Part shown: positions 6,798 through 12,479 of the stretch, piece by piece
How positions within the stretch are numbered: the first letter of the stretch is position 1
Layout: each line of letters opens with the position of its first letter
Program-made: the position numbers and the translations under genes
Notes under the pieces: generated by a model
Told to the model about the DNA's origin: nothing
The model's database searches: none
Seen by the model: the letters and a program-made list of their open reading frames with translations, nothing else
NCBI GenBank assembly: GCA_050288085.1
Contig: JBNKDD010000164.1
Span: forward strand, 1 to 12,479
Source of the DNA: JBNKDD01 sp050288085
GTDB taxonomy: Bacteria > Chloroflexota > Anaerolineae > Aggregatilineales > UBA3940
DNA: 12,479 bases
Reading direction: 5' to 3'

Positions 6798-8075
6798 TTA
6801 CTCTCCGACAACTTGCCGGTATACTTCTTGAGTTTCAGGAGAAGGTGAAATTCCCCATCGCTCTTGCAGCGTTGTTTCGAGCTTTTGATAATGCTCGGCA
6901 GCTTCGCTGCGGCGTCCTAACTGACCATAGAGCCGTATCACCTGACGGTGCAGGTCCTCGCGGTTAGAGGCTTCGCTCACACCACGCAGATAAAGTCCGA
7001 GCGCGGCTTCGTGGAGGCCACCCTCGTCACGGATATGGGCCAATTCGCGTAAGGCTTCGAGATAGCCTTCCCGGAAGTCATCTCTACGTTCAACAATCCA
7101 AGGGTCATCATGGCCTTGTAGATAGTCACCGCGATAGATGTCTATCGCATTTTGCCAATGCGGGGCTGCGCCTTCGCCCTGACTGCCACGTGCTTCAACG
7201 AGACTGTCCACGAATTCGAGAATGTCATATTGCAGGTTCAGGGCAGGATTAACTCGGTAATGCCCGCCTTCATGGACCAGCACGTCAAAGCCGAGTGCTT
7301 TGTGTAGACGACGCTTTGTGACGTGAAAGACGTTAACCGCTTGATCAATAGGAAGCTCGGGCCAGAAAGCCTGACAAATGTCAGCGCGAGTTACCATCGG
7401 ACGATCAAGAGCGAAGAAAAACAGAAGACGAGGTAAATGCCCTTCCCACGTCGTGACATGCTCCCCATTCACCATGACGTAGCCTGGCCCAAGTGCATAT
7501 ACCTCTACATTAGGGTTTGTGGTTGTCTGCTCCGTGTAGAACCCACTGGACAACATCCGTGAGTCCCGCAAGACTACTGCCTGGTGTCTTGCAACCAGTG
7601 CTACCCAGGGGAGACGGGGCATTGTACGGCTGCTAATTAACAAGTGACATTGAGGAGGAAGGTAATTGAGCAAATATTCGATGAAAGTTTGTATTCCCGG
7701 TACAGAGTCAGAACGATCGTACTCATCGAGAATCAGTAAGTAATCTTCTTGACTGAGTTCTTCCAGATCGTTGGCCAGCGCCGTCGCCAACTGTTCAAAA
7801 TCATCCGGGGTCTGATTGCGGGCTTCATTGATGTAGCGTCCAAAAGTTTCCTTTTGATCAGCTAAATCGTGTGAGAGACTGGTGAGAAACTGTGTGAGGG
7901 TAATATCGCTAATCCCCAATCCGAAGTAGAAGAGGGGGCACGGCGGATTGTTGATTAATTCAGCAATCAGCAATGTGCGATAACGACTGCTAGGATGTAT
8001 CAGTAGCAGTTTGTTCGATGCAAAGTGTGTTGTTAGTGTCTGTATAGACGGTTCAACAAGTTCTTCTAGCGCCAT
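6798..8075 (-). CDS. BTAD/SARP-like transcriptional regulator with N-terminal degenerate ATPase domain
   Basis: The 425-residue protein has three parts. Residues 1-180 resemble the STAND/MalT-type ATPase: YLLILDEYD (112-120) is a Walker B strand and CHLLISSRTMPRLPW (143-157) a sensor strand. The expected P-loop GKT is absent, with LLLIHPSSRYRT at 23-34 in its place. Residues 190-278 form an OmpR/PhoB-type winged helix (LFFFALDRPMVTRADICQAFWPE, then VNVFHVTKRRLHKALG). Residues 281-425 are a helical bacterial transcriptional activator domain (BTAD), ending in HYQKLETTLQERWGISPSPET. Classical SARPs carry the winged helix and BTAD first, with any ATPase behind; here the ATPase-like part is in front. 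It probably binds direct repeats near a promoter, perhaps its own or that of the divergent DUF971 gene. ATG 8075 has GGTAGG about 12 bases upstream. No target gene is certain. Confidence 0.82.
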   Translation of the reverse strand: MALEELVEPSIQTLTTHFASNKLLLIHPSSRYRTLLIAELINNPPCPLFYFGLGISDITLTQFLTSLSHDLADQKETFGRYINEARNQTPDDFEQLATALANDLEELSQEDYLLILDEYDRSDSVPGIQTFIEYLLNYLPPQCHLLISSRTMPRLPWVALVARHQAVVLRDSRMLSSGFYTEQTTTNPNVEVYALGPGYVMVNGEHVTTWEGHLPRLLFFFALDRPMVTRADICQAFWPELPIDQAVNVFHVTKRRLHKALGFDVLVHEGGHYRVNPALNLQYDILEFVDSLVEARGSQGEGAAPHWQNAIDIYRGDYLQGHDDPWIVERRDDFREGYLEALRELAHIRDEGGLHEAALGLYLRGVSEASNREDLHRQVIRLYGQLGRRSEAAEHYQKLETTLQERWGISPSPETQEVYRQVVGE

Positions 8076-8098
8076 ATTTATTGCCTACCTTTATACTG

Positions 8099-8112
8099 TA
8101 ATAATATTATTA
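8099..8112. repeat. Perfect AT palindrome in the leader of the regulator gene
   Basis: TAATAATATTATTA is a perfect 14-base palindrome between the predicted promoter and the start codon of the minus-strand regulator. It could be an operator, but pure A+T palindromes arise easily by chance in such a region. Confidence 0.35.
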
Positions 8113-8140
8113 TAAAACCATCTTATACCCTTGTCTCTAT

Positions 8141-8170
8141 ATCTTACACCAGCATTAACACAATTGTCAA
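8141..8170 (-). promoter_or_regulatory. Predicted promoter of the BTAD/SARP-like regulator
   Basis: On the minus strand, TTGACA (8170-8165) stands 18 bases before TAAGAT (8146-8141). This predicts a leader of nearly 60 bases before the start codon at 8075. The surrounding sequence is much more AT-rich than the genes. Confidence 0.55.
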
Positions 8171-8187
8171 TAATTCAGGCAGACTGT

Positions 8188-8247
8188 TAAATAAGACTTA
8201 CCCTGGGATATATGTGAGTGAAAAACATTAGTTATAAATAAGACTTA
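8188..8247. repeat. 13-bp direct repeat in the divergent promoter region
   Basis: TAAATAAGACTTA occurs exactly at 8188-8200 and 8235-8247, 47 bases apart start to start, with GTT just before both. The first copy begins 18 bases upstream of the regulator's -35 box. Activators of the SARP/BTAD class bind direct repeats, so these may be binding sites for the adjacent regulator; that is inference. The rest of the 8076-8357 gap holds only promoters and a short palindrome. Confidence 0.5.
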
Positions 8248-8299
8248 GTGAATATCATCCCCTTATTCTTTTTGGAGAGTTCGGGTTCAATAATACACA

Positions 8300-8328
8300 T
8301 TGACGACAATCTGCCAACAATTTAAAAT
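8300..8328 (+). promoter_or_regulatory. Predicted promoter of the DUF971-HAD operon
   Basis: TTGACG (8300-8305) lies 17 bases before TAAAAT (8323-8328), a strong sigma-70-like match. Transcription would start near 8335, just upstream of the ribosome binding site. Confidence 0.65.
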
Positions 8329-8357
8329 CAGCATAATAATTGGAAGAAGAGAGACTT

Positions 8358-8693
8358 ATGACATCAATACAAGAACACCGACCAACCGGAATCATACATG
8401 ACAAAGAGGCGCATGAGCTTCGAATTACCTGGGCTGATGGTGCCAGTTCCTATCCTTTAAATGCCTTGCGCGAGGCTTGCCCGTGTGCCAGTTGTCGTGG
8501 GGGGCACGAGTTCATGGGGGCGGAGTATGACCCGGATTTGCTGCTGCTTGCACCATCAAAATCCTACGAGGCGGTGCGTTTAGAGATCGCCGGTAATTAC
8601 GCTTTGGTGGTTACCTGGGACGATGGGCACAATGCGGGATTTTATACCTGGGACTATCTACGCCGGATTAGCCCACCTCAACCCGAATCATGA
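8358..8693 (+). CDS. DUF971 (GBBH-like N-terminal domain) protein
   Basis: The 111-residue protein is a single small domain of the DUF971 / gamma-butyrobetaine hydroxylase-like N-terminal family. Typical features are ELRITWADG at 20-28, CPCASCRGGH (41-50, Cys at 41, 43 and 46) and the C-terminal VTWDDGHNAGFYTWDYLR (85-102). In other bacteria this domain occurs alone or fused to the Mrp/ApbC Fe-S carrier, and the Cys/His residues suggest metal or Fe-S binding; its precise role is not established. ATG 8358 was chosen over TTG 8340 because the predicted transcript starts near 8335 and the purine-rich GAAGAAGAGAG lies just before ATG 8358. The gene overlaps the following HAD gene by four bases (ATGA), so the two are probably co-translated. 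Confidence 0.85.
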   Translation: MTSIQEHRPTGIIHDKEAHELRITWADGASSYPLNALREACPCASCRGGHEFMGAEYDPDLLLLAPSKSYEAVRLEIAGNYALVVTWDDGHNAGFYTWDYLRRISPPQPES

Positions 8694-9313
8694 CCCGGCG
8701 CGATCAACGGCGGTCCTTAGTCTTTGATTGGGGCGGCGTGATCATGGTCAGCGTGGATCGCGGCCCGCGCCATGCCTGGGATCGACGACTGGGTTTGCCT
8801 GAGGGGACGGTCGAATCGGTTGTGCATGGTATCTCTGCCTGGCGTGATGCTCAATGCGGACGGGTAACGCTTGATGCCTATTGGCAGGCTGTCCAGGCCG
8901 AACTCCATCTGACACCGGATCAACTGGTTGGCCTACAACGCGATTTCTACAGCGGCGATCAGTTGAACGAAGAACTCGTAACACTCATTCGTGAATTACG
9001 TCACAATAAAGTACCGGTCGGGTTGATGTCGAACAACACCTTAAATTTGCGCGATTCGCTGGCGGCATTTGAGATTGGTGACCTGTTCGATGCTAGTGTG
9101 ATCTCAGCAGAGATCGGCATCATGAAGCCTGATTCGGGAGCGTATCAAGCAATCCTGGATAAGATGCATATTCCCGCCGAGGCTGCTATCTTTGTGGACG
9201 ATTTTATCGAGAATGTGGAGGGTGCACGGGCTGTTGGGATGCAGGCTGTACATTATCGTCCAACTACCGATCTCCGGGCGATCCTTAAATCACAATATGG
9301 AATTCCCGTGTAA
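8690..9313 (+). CDS. HAD superfamily hydrolase (subfamily IA, YihX-like)
   Basis: The 207-residue protein has all four HAD motifs: I, VFDWGGVI with nucleophile Asp13; II, GLMSNN with Ser114; III, MKPDSGAY with Lys146; IV, FVDDFIENVEGA with Asp170 and Asp171. The DWGG form of motif I, with Gly in place of the second Asp, is also seen as DLGN in E. coli YihX, a sugar phosphatase, so this is probably a small-molecule phosphatase. The helical cap lies between residues 20 and 95. The ATG overlaps the DUF971 stop as ATGA. The substrate is unknown. Confidence 0.87.
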   Translation: MTRRDQRRSLVFDWGGVIMVSVDRGPRHAWDRRLGLPEGTVESVVHGISAWRDAQCGRVTLDAYWQAVQAELHLTPDQLVGLQRDFYSGDQLNEELVTLIRELRHNKVPVGLMSNNTLNLRDSLAAFEIGDLFDASVISAEIGIMKPDSGAYQAILDKMHIPAEAAIFVDDFIENVEGARAVGMQAVHYRPTTDLRAILKSQYGIPV

Positions 9314-9325
9314 GCGAGACGATCA

Positions 9326-9354
9326 TTGCATCCCCTGTAACCGCACGTTACAAT
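9326..9354 (+). promoter_or_regulatory. Predicted promoter of the hisS leader-hisS transcript
   Basis: TTGCAT (9326-9331) lies exactly 17 bases before TACAAT (9349-9354), a near-consensus -10 box. Transcription would start near 9361, about 24 bases before the leader peptide start codon. It lies in the gap after the HAD gene, so hisS can be expressed on its own. Confidence 0.65.
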
Positions 9355-9384
9355 ACCGGTCAACTACTTTTCAAGAGGTGGCAA

Positions 9385-9477
9385 ATGTCAGACGACCTGT
9401 GCTTTGCGATGGCCCAGCAGCACCATCATGCCCATCGCCTCCACGCTGGTGGGACGGCGCAGGTGCTGTGCGGCTAA
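9385..9477 (+). CDS. Histidine-rich leader peptide of the hisS attenuator
   Basis: This is a 30-codon ORF, ATG 9385 to TAA 9477, too short for usual gene finding. The peptide begins MSDDLCFAMA and continues QQHHHAHRLH, so residues 13, 14, 15, 17 and 20 are His: five His codons in eight (CAC, CAT, CAT, CAT, CAC). A strong ribosome binding site, AGAGGTGG (9374-9381), stands three bases before the ATG. The ORF lies between a good promoter and an intrinsic terminator, upstream of hisS. This is the design of amino-acid biosynthetic leader peptides such as HisL, in which scarcity of charged tRNA-His stalls the ribosome on the His codons. The peptide itself probably has no function. The identification is inferred from composition, position and RNA folding; see the attenuator entry. 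Confidence 0.85.
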   Translation: MSDDLCFAMAQQHHHAHRLHAGGTAQVLCG

Positions 9478-9531
9478 ATGCCAGCCTGAAACCGTTGTAA
9501 CCCAGGCGTGGAGTGAACCTCCACGTTTTTT
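9445..9531 (+). promoter_or_regulatory. Transcription attenuator of hisS (alternative 1:2, 2:3 and 3:4 hairpins)
   Basis: Three mutually exclusive pairings can be drawn. The 1:2 hairpin pairs GCTGGTG (9445-9451), which starts directly after the last His codon, with TGCCAGC (9479-9485), two pairs being G-U; an inner hairpin GCGCAG/CTGTGC (9457-9462 with 9466-9471) stacks inside it. The 2:3 antiterminator pairs CCAGCCTG (9481-9488) with CAGGC and TGG (9503-9507, 9509-9511), with one bulged G. The 3:4 terminator pairs CGTGGAG (9507-9513) with CTCCACG (9519-9525). A ribosome stalled at 9421-9444 would cover segment 1 and allow 2:3, giving read-through. A ribosome at the stop codon 9475-9477 would cover segment 2 and allow 3:4, giving termination. 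Confidence 0.8.
9507..9531 (+). terminator. Attenuator terminator before hisS
   Basis: CGTGGAG (9507-9513) pairs perfectly with CTCCACG (9519-9525) across a TGAAC loop and is followed by six T (9526-9531). It lies 28 bases before the hisS start, so it can only be a conditional terminator if hisS is expressed. Confidence 0.85.
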
Positions 9532-9559
9532 ATTGTCTCAAAGGAAGGGCGAGAATAAG

Positions 9560-11176
9560 ATGGCCGATAAAGTAGAAGCTCGAATCCCGGCGGGTATGCG
9601 GGATATTCTCCCGGAACAGATGCTCAAGCGGCAGTATGTGCTTGATGTGGTGCGAACCGTGTTTGAGGAATTTGGCTTCGATCCGCTTCAAACCTCGGCA
9701 ATGGAACTGACGGAGACCCTGACCGGGAAATATGGCCCGGATGCCGAGCGCCTGATTTACAAAGCCTGGTATGGCAGCACCCCCGGTGATGAGTTCTCCA
9801 TGCGCTATGACCTGTCCGTACCGTTATGCCGGGTCGTGGCGATGTATGCTAACGACCTCCCGCGCCCGTTCAAACGCTACCAGATCGCCCCGGTCTGGCG
9901 GGCAGACCGTCCACAAAAGGGACGCTATCGCGAATTCTTCCAGTGTGATGCAGATATTGTCGGATCGAATAGTATGCTGGCTGACGCGGAAGTGATCGCC
10001 GTGATGTCTGAAGTGCTGAACCGATTGGGCTTCACCGAGTTCACGATCTCGATTAACAATCGTAAGCTGCTGGACGGGATCGGCCAATTTGCCGGTGTGC
10101 CTGAATCCTTACAGCCAGGGTTGTACCGTTCGATTGACAAGCTGGACAAGATCGGGCTGGACGGCGTGCGCCGCGAAATGCTGATGGTTGGTGTGCCGGA
10201 TGAACCCCGTGAGCCGCTTCAACGTGTGGCCCGGCTGGCGATCCAGGGAAAGCTGGCTTTTGAAGATATGCGCGACCGGATGATCACCGATGAGGGACTC
10301 GATCCGGCTTTGGCAGATGCCGTGCTTAAGTCTTTGCAGGTACAGGTTCAGGATGCGATTGACAGCGATGTGCCATCTGGGCAGCTCCAGGCCGTGACCA
10401 CCCAATTGGTCGGTGAACTGGCCCCGCAGCTTCGTGATTATTACGGTGCACAAACCGACATCATCCCGGAAGACGCAGTGAACCGCCTGCTGGACTTATT
10501 GCAAATCTCCGGTCCAACCCAGGAAGTGCTTGATAACCTGGCCGCCCAATTACAGGGTTACCCCCGTGCGATGGAGGGAATCGGCGAATTGAGCGATCTG
10601 TTCGCTTTTCTTGAGGCGTTAGGCGTGCCGGAGGATGATTGCAAGTTGAACTTCGCGATGGTGCGCGGCCTGGAATATTACACCGGCCCGATCTACGAAA
10701 CCACCATCGAGAAGCCCAAAGCCATGCCCAGCATCACTGGCGGGGGGCGCTACGACGAGTTGATCGGTCTGTTCTCCGATGTGAGCTTCCCGGCAACCGG
10801 AACCAGCTTTGGTATCGAGCGGATCATTGATGCGATGGACGAGCTTAATATGTTCCCGCCGGACATCCGGGCCACCACCGCTGAGGCCCTGGTGACGATC
10901 TTCAACGCAGAAACGGTCGGCGACTCGCTGCAACTGGCGACTCAACTTCGCCAGGCTGGGGTCAACACCACCATGTATTATGATGCTGAAGCCCGTTTAG
11001 GCGACCAGCTTGGTTATGCGTCGGCCAAGGGGATTCCTTTCATCCTGATCCTTGGCCCGGATGAAGTCTCTGCCGGGCAGGTGACTATCCGTAAACTGGG
11101 CGAGACTCGCAAAGACAGCGAACAGCGCACTGTTTCGCTTGGCGAGGCTGCTAATGCTATCAAGCAGTGGGTATAA
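9560..11176 (+). CDS. hisS: Histidyl-tRNA synthetase (long, eukaryote/archaea-like form)
   Basis: The 538-residue class II synthetase charges tRNA-His in the cytoplasm. Visible motifs are the N-terminal GMRDILPEQM (12-21), motif 2 FKRYQIAPVWR (104-114) with GRYREFFQCDADIVG (121-135), the His-binding segment VRGLEYYTGPIYE (368-380, Glu372 where many have Asp), GGGRYDEL (394-401) and motif 3 GTSFGIERI (414-422). The anticodon-binding domain is about 440-538. Typical bacterial HisRS have about 420 residues; here extra sequence lies between SIDKLDKIG (191-199) and about 340. IDKLDKI, GRYREFFQCD and GPIYE resemble the eukaryotic/archaeal-like branch. ATG 9560 was chosen because AAGGAAGG (9541-9548) precedes it and conserved sequence starts there; the frame extends to 9404 but that part overlaps the leader. 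Its transcription is probably set by a His-codon attenuator. Confidence 0.95.
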   Translation: MADKVEARIPAGMRDILPEQMLKRQYVLDVVRTVFEEFGFDPLQTSAMELTETLTGKYGPDAERLIYKAWYGSTPGDEFSMRYDLSVPLCRVVAMYANDLPRPFKRYQIAPVWRADRPQKGRYREFFQCDADIVGSNSMLADAEVIAVMSEVLNRLGFTEFTISINNRKLLDGIGQFAGVPESLQPGLYRSIDKLDKIGLDGVRREMLMVGVPDEPREPLQRVARLAIQGKLAFEDMRDRMITDEGLDPALADAVLKSLQVQVQDAIDSDVPSGQLQAVTTQLVGELAPQLRDYYGAQTDIIPEDAVNRLLDLLQISGPTQEVLDNLAAQLQGYPRAMEGIGELSDLFAFLEALGVPEDDCKLNFAMVRGLEYYTGPIYETTIEKPKAMPSITGGGRYDELIGLFSDVSFPATGTSFGIERIIDAMDELNMFPPDIRATTAEALVTIFNAETVGDSLQLATQLRQAGVNTTMYYDAEARLGDQLGYASAKGIPFILILGPDEVSAGQVTIRKLGETRKDSEQRTVSLGEAANAIKQWV

Positions 11177-11177
11177 T
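11172..11177 (+). promoter_or_regulatory. Possible -10 box after hisS
   Basis: A perfect TATAAT overlaps the hisS stop codon, but no convincing -35 box lies 16-18 bases upstream. It could start a transcript for the downstream membrane protein. No clear intrinsic terminator was found in the 95-base gap after hisS. Confidence 0.2.
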
Positions 11178-11271
11178 ACTTAGGGAATGACCTACTCTGA
11201 CACTGTGTACACGGTCGGTTTAATCGATTACAGTGAATTTGATACATATCCCACTAAAGGTGCCATCCGAC

Positions 11272-12479
11272 ATGAGCGGAAAAACTTTGCAGCTAAAACG
11301 TCTGCTTCCAACCTTCGTTGTCATTGGTCTGGTTGGTCTGGTAGGTTTATATATCCTCTCATTCGCCAGTCACTGGCCGATCTGGTCTGTACGGGATACC
11401 AGTATACCAGTTGCAATTGCTGTTCAAGAAGGAAGATTAACAGCGTCTACCATACTACATAAGATATGGGGACATAACTTTGTTTTTGGCTACCTCATTA
11501 CAGCCCTGTTTACTTATTTAACAGATTGGAATCTCGTTCTCGAGGCTTTTTCTGTACTGGTGTTGGCTATCGCCAACTATATTCTGTTACTGTTACTTTT
11601 CAAACGCCTGCATCCGGGTGAGACCTGGCTGGCAATGATCCCGCTTGCTGCCGTCTTATTTTCACTGCGACATGAGGCGATCTGGCTGCTAGGGTTACAT
11701 GCAATAGTCTTCTTCCCAATGTTCTTCCTGCTGCTGGGATTATTAGCCTTAACGAATCCAGATCGTGCATGGTGGAGGATGTGGGTGGCAAGCATGTTTT
11801 CTCTTTGTGCGGCTTTTTCCCATCTGAGTGGAATGCTGGTTATTCCTATCTTGCTGATTGTCGGTTGGGTGATTGGTTATCGGAAATGGTATCATCTCAT
11901 CCCATTCACCATACCTCTTGCTGCCGGTGTGCAAACCATTTCCCATGGATCAAGCACTGTTAAGGTTACTTTTTCGATTTTTAAGCTTATGGGATTGAAT
12001 ATTGCTCATCTTGGCTCACCTTTGATTCATAACACAACAGTTTACTATCGTGACGGACTTCCTACATATCATGAGGATGTGGGGCTGGCTTTCTGGATTG
12101 GTGTGCTGGCTCTGGTCAGTTTTGTACTGAATACAGTCTATTTATATTTAAAGGAGTCCGACTGGCGTCCAATTGCGGTTTGGGGGGCCTTCGCAGCATA
12201 TGGCATAGGCTCCGGTACGATGATTATCCTAGGTAGATCGACTATCATTACAGAATACGGCCCTGGGTATCTACTGCAATTCTGGTATTCATCATTGGCA
12301 TCCTACTTCTGGGTCGGGTGGATCGCCCTGATTGTTTTGGTAACACCCCGGCAATTTCAGGGAGGTTCAGATCGTCAGACGACTATTCTATGCTGGGCTA
12401 ATATTGGGCTTAGTGCCGCGTTTGCCATCCTATATATTCGTGCTAATTTGCTCTCGTATCAGACTGTTGCCGCAGACTT
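11272..12479 (+). CDS. Polytopic membrane protein of unknown function (3' end outside window)
   Basis: The frame from ATG 11272 stays open for 402 codons to the window edge. AAAGG (11256-11260) lies 11 bases upstream and supports the start. The protein has roughly ten to twelve hydrophobic helices (for example at 11-33, 88-110, 137-160, 170-202, 270-293, 332-358 and 371-390). After the first helix an external loop of about 35 residues contains WSVRDTSIPVAIAVQEGR (38-55). A later loop has GRSTIITEYGPGYLLQFWYS (321-340). The layout of one helix, a first external loop and many further helices recalls GT-C type glycosyltransferases and related bacterial membrane proteins, but no catalytic signature was recognised. 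Codons end in A or T more often than in hisS just before it, which hints at different history or weaker expression. Confidence 0.75.
   Translation, partial: MSGKTLQLKRLLPTFVVIGLVGLVGLYILSFASHWPIWSVRDTSIPVAIAVQEGRLTASTILHKIWGHNFVFGYLITALFTYLTDWNLVLEAFSVLVLAIANYILLLLLFKRLHPGETWLAMIPLAAVLFSLRHEAIWLLGLHAIVFFPMFFLLLGLLALTNPDRAWWRMWVASMFSLCAAFSHLSGMLVIPILLIVGWVIGYRKWYHLIPFTIPLAAGVQTISHGSSTVKVTFSIFKLMGLNIAHLGSPLIHNTTVYYRDGLPTYHEDVGLAFWIGVLALVSFVLNTVYLYLKESDWRPIAVWGAFAAYGIGSGTMIILGRSTIITEYGPGYLLQFWYSSLASYFWVGWIALIVLVTPRQFQGGSDRQTTILCWANIGLSAAFAILYIRANLLSYQTVAAD

Noticed and set aside
8076..8357. Possible small gene or non-coding RNA in the AT-rich divergent gap
   Set aside because: No start codon with a ribosome binding site, no stable GC-rich hairpin and no tandem repeat array were seen; promoters and a direct repeat account for the visible structure.
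9445..9462. T-box-like sequence GGTGGGACGGCGC upstream of hisS
   Set aside because: It resembles the T-box core (GGGTGGNACCGCG) but differs at key bases. It lies inside the leader peptide ORF, no stem I or specifier loop was found, and the His-rich ORF explains the region better.
9404..9559. 52-residue N-terminal extension of HisRS
   Set aside because: It overlaps the leader ORF and the terminator in another frame, and conserved HisRS sequence starts at ATG 9560.
11577..11963. Several short open frames on both strands near the window end
   Set aside because: They lie inside the long membrane-protein frame, which runs open from 11272 to the edge and has a consistent transmembrane pattern.
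1..12479. Mobile elements, CRISPR arrays or phage genes
   Set aside because: No transposase or integrase motifs, terminal inverted repeats, regularly spaced repeats or attachment-site duplication of the tRNA 3' end were found.

Overview
The window reads as an ordinary chromosomal segment of a mid-GC bacterium, most probably a member of the Chloroflexota of the Anaerolineae type. That assignment is an inference. It rests on Pro/Thr-rich 'TPTP' linkers in the exported proteins, a PD40 propeller protein next to an M23 peptidase, a BTAD/SARP-like regulator, a CelD-like acyltransferase and a long HisRS. No sequence search was possible.

Layout. Bases 1-530 hold the 3' end of a formate dehydrogenase alpha-type molybdoenzyme. 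Bases 590-3744 hold a two-gene translationally coupled unit for the cell envelope: a membrane-anchored PD40 beta-propeller protein with a C-terminal domain carrying an M15-peptidase-like HxxGxAxD motif, then an M23 (LytM-type) endopeptidase. A tRNA-Leu(CAG) at 3773-3859 has its own promoter inside the end of the M23 gene and is followed at once by a terminator. A small FtsB/DivIC-like division protein comes next (3903-4340). A CelD-like GNAT acyltransferase and a GT4 glycosyltransferase (4446-6762) form an operon that probably makes or modifies a surface glycan or glycolipid. A perfect 12-bp hairpin separates it from a convergent minus-strand BTAD/SARP-like regulator (6798-8075).

The AT-rich divergent region 8076-8357 carries two good sigma-70-like promoters and a 13-bp direct repeat. 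On the plus strand follow a DUF971 protein and an overlapping HAD hydrolase (8358-9313). Next come a promoter and an unlisted 30-codon leader ORF with five His codons in eight, then an attenuator, then hisS (9560-11176). The window ends inside a polytopic membrane protein that runs off the edge (11272-12479).

The most interesting element is the hisS leader. It has a His-rich leader peptide with a good ribosome binding site, a 1:2 hairpin that starts right after the last His codon, a 2:3 antiterminator and a 3:4 intrinsic terminator. The spacing is that of classical ribosome-mediated attenuation, here applied to a histidyl-tRNA synthetase gene, for which the well-known transcriptional control in Gram-positive bacteria is the T-box.
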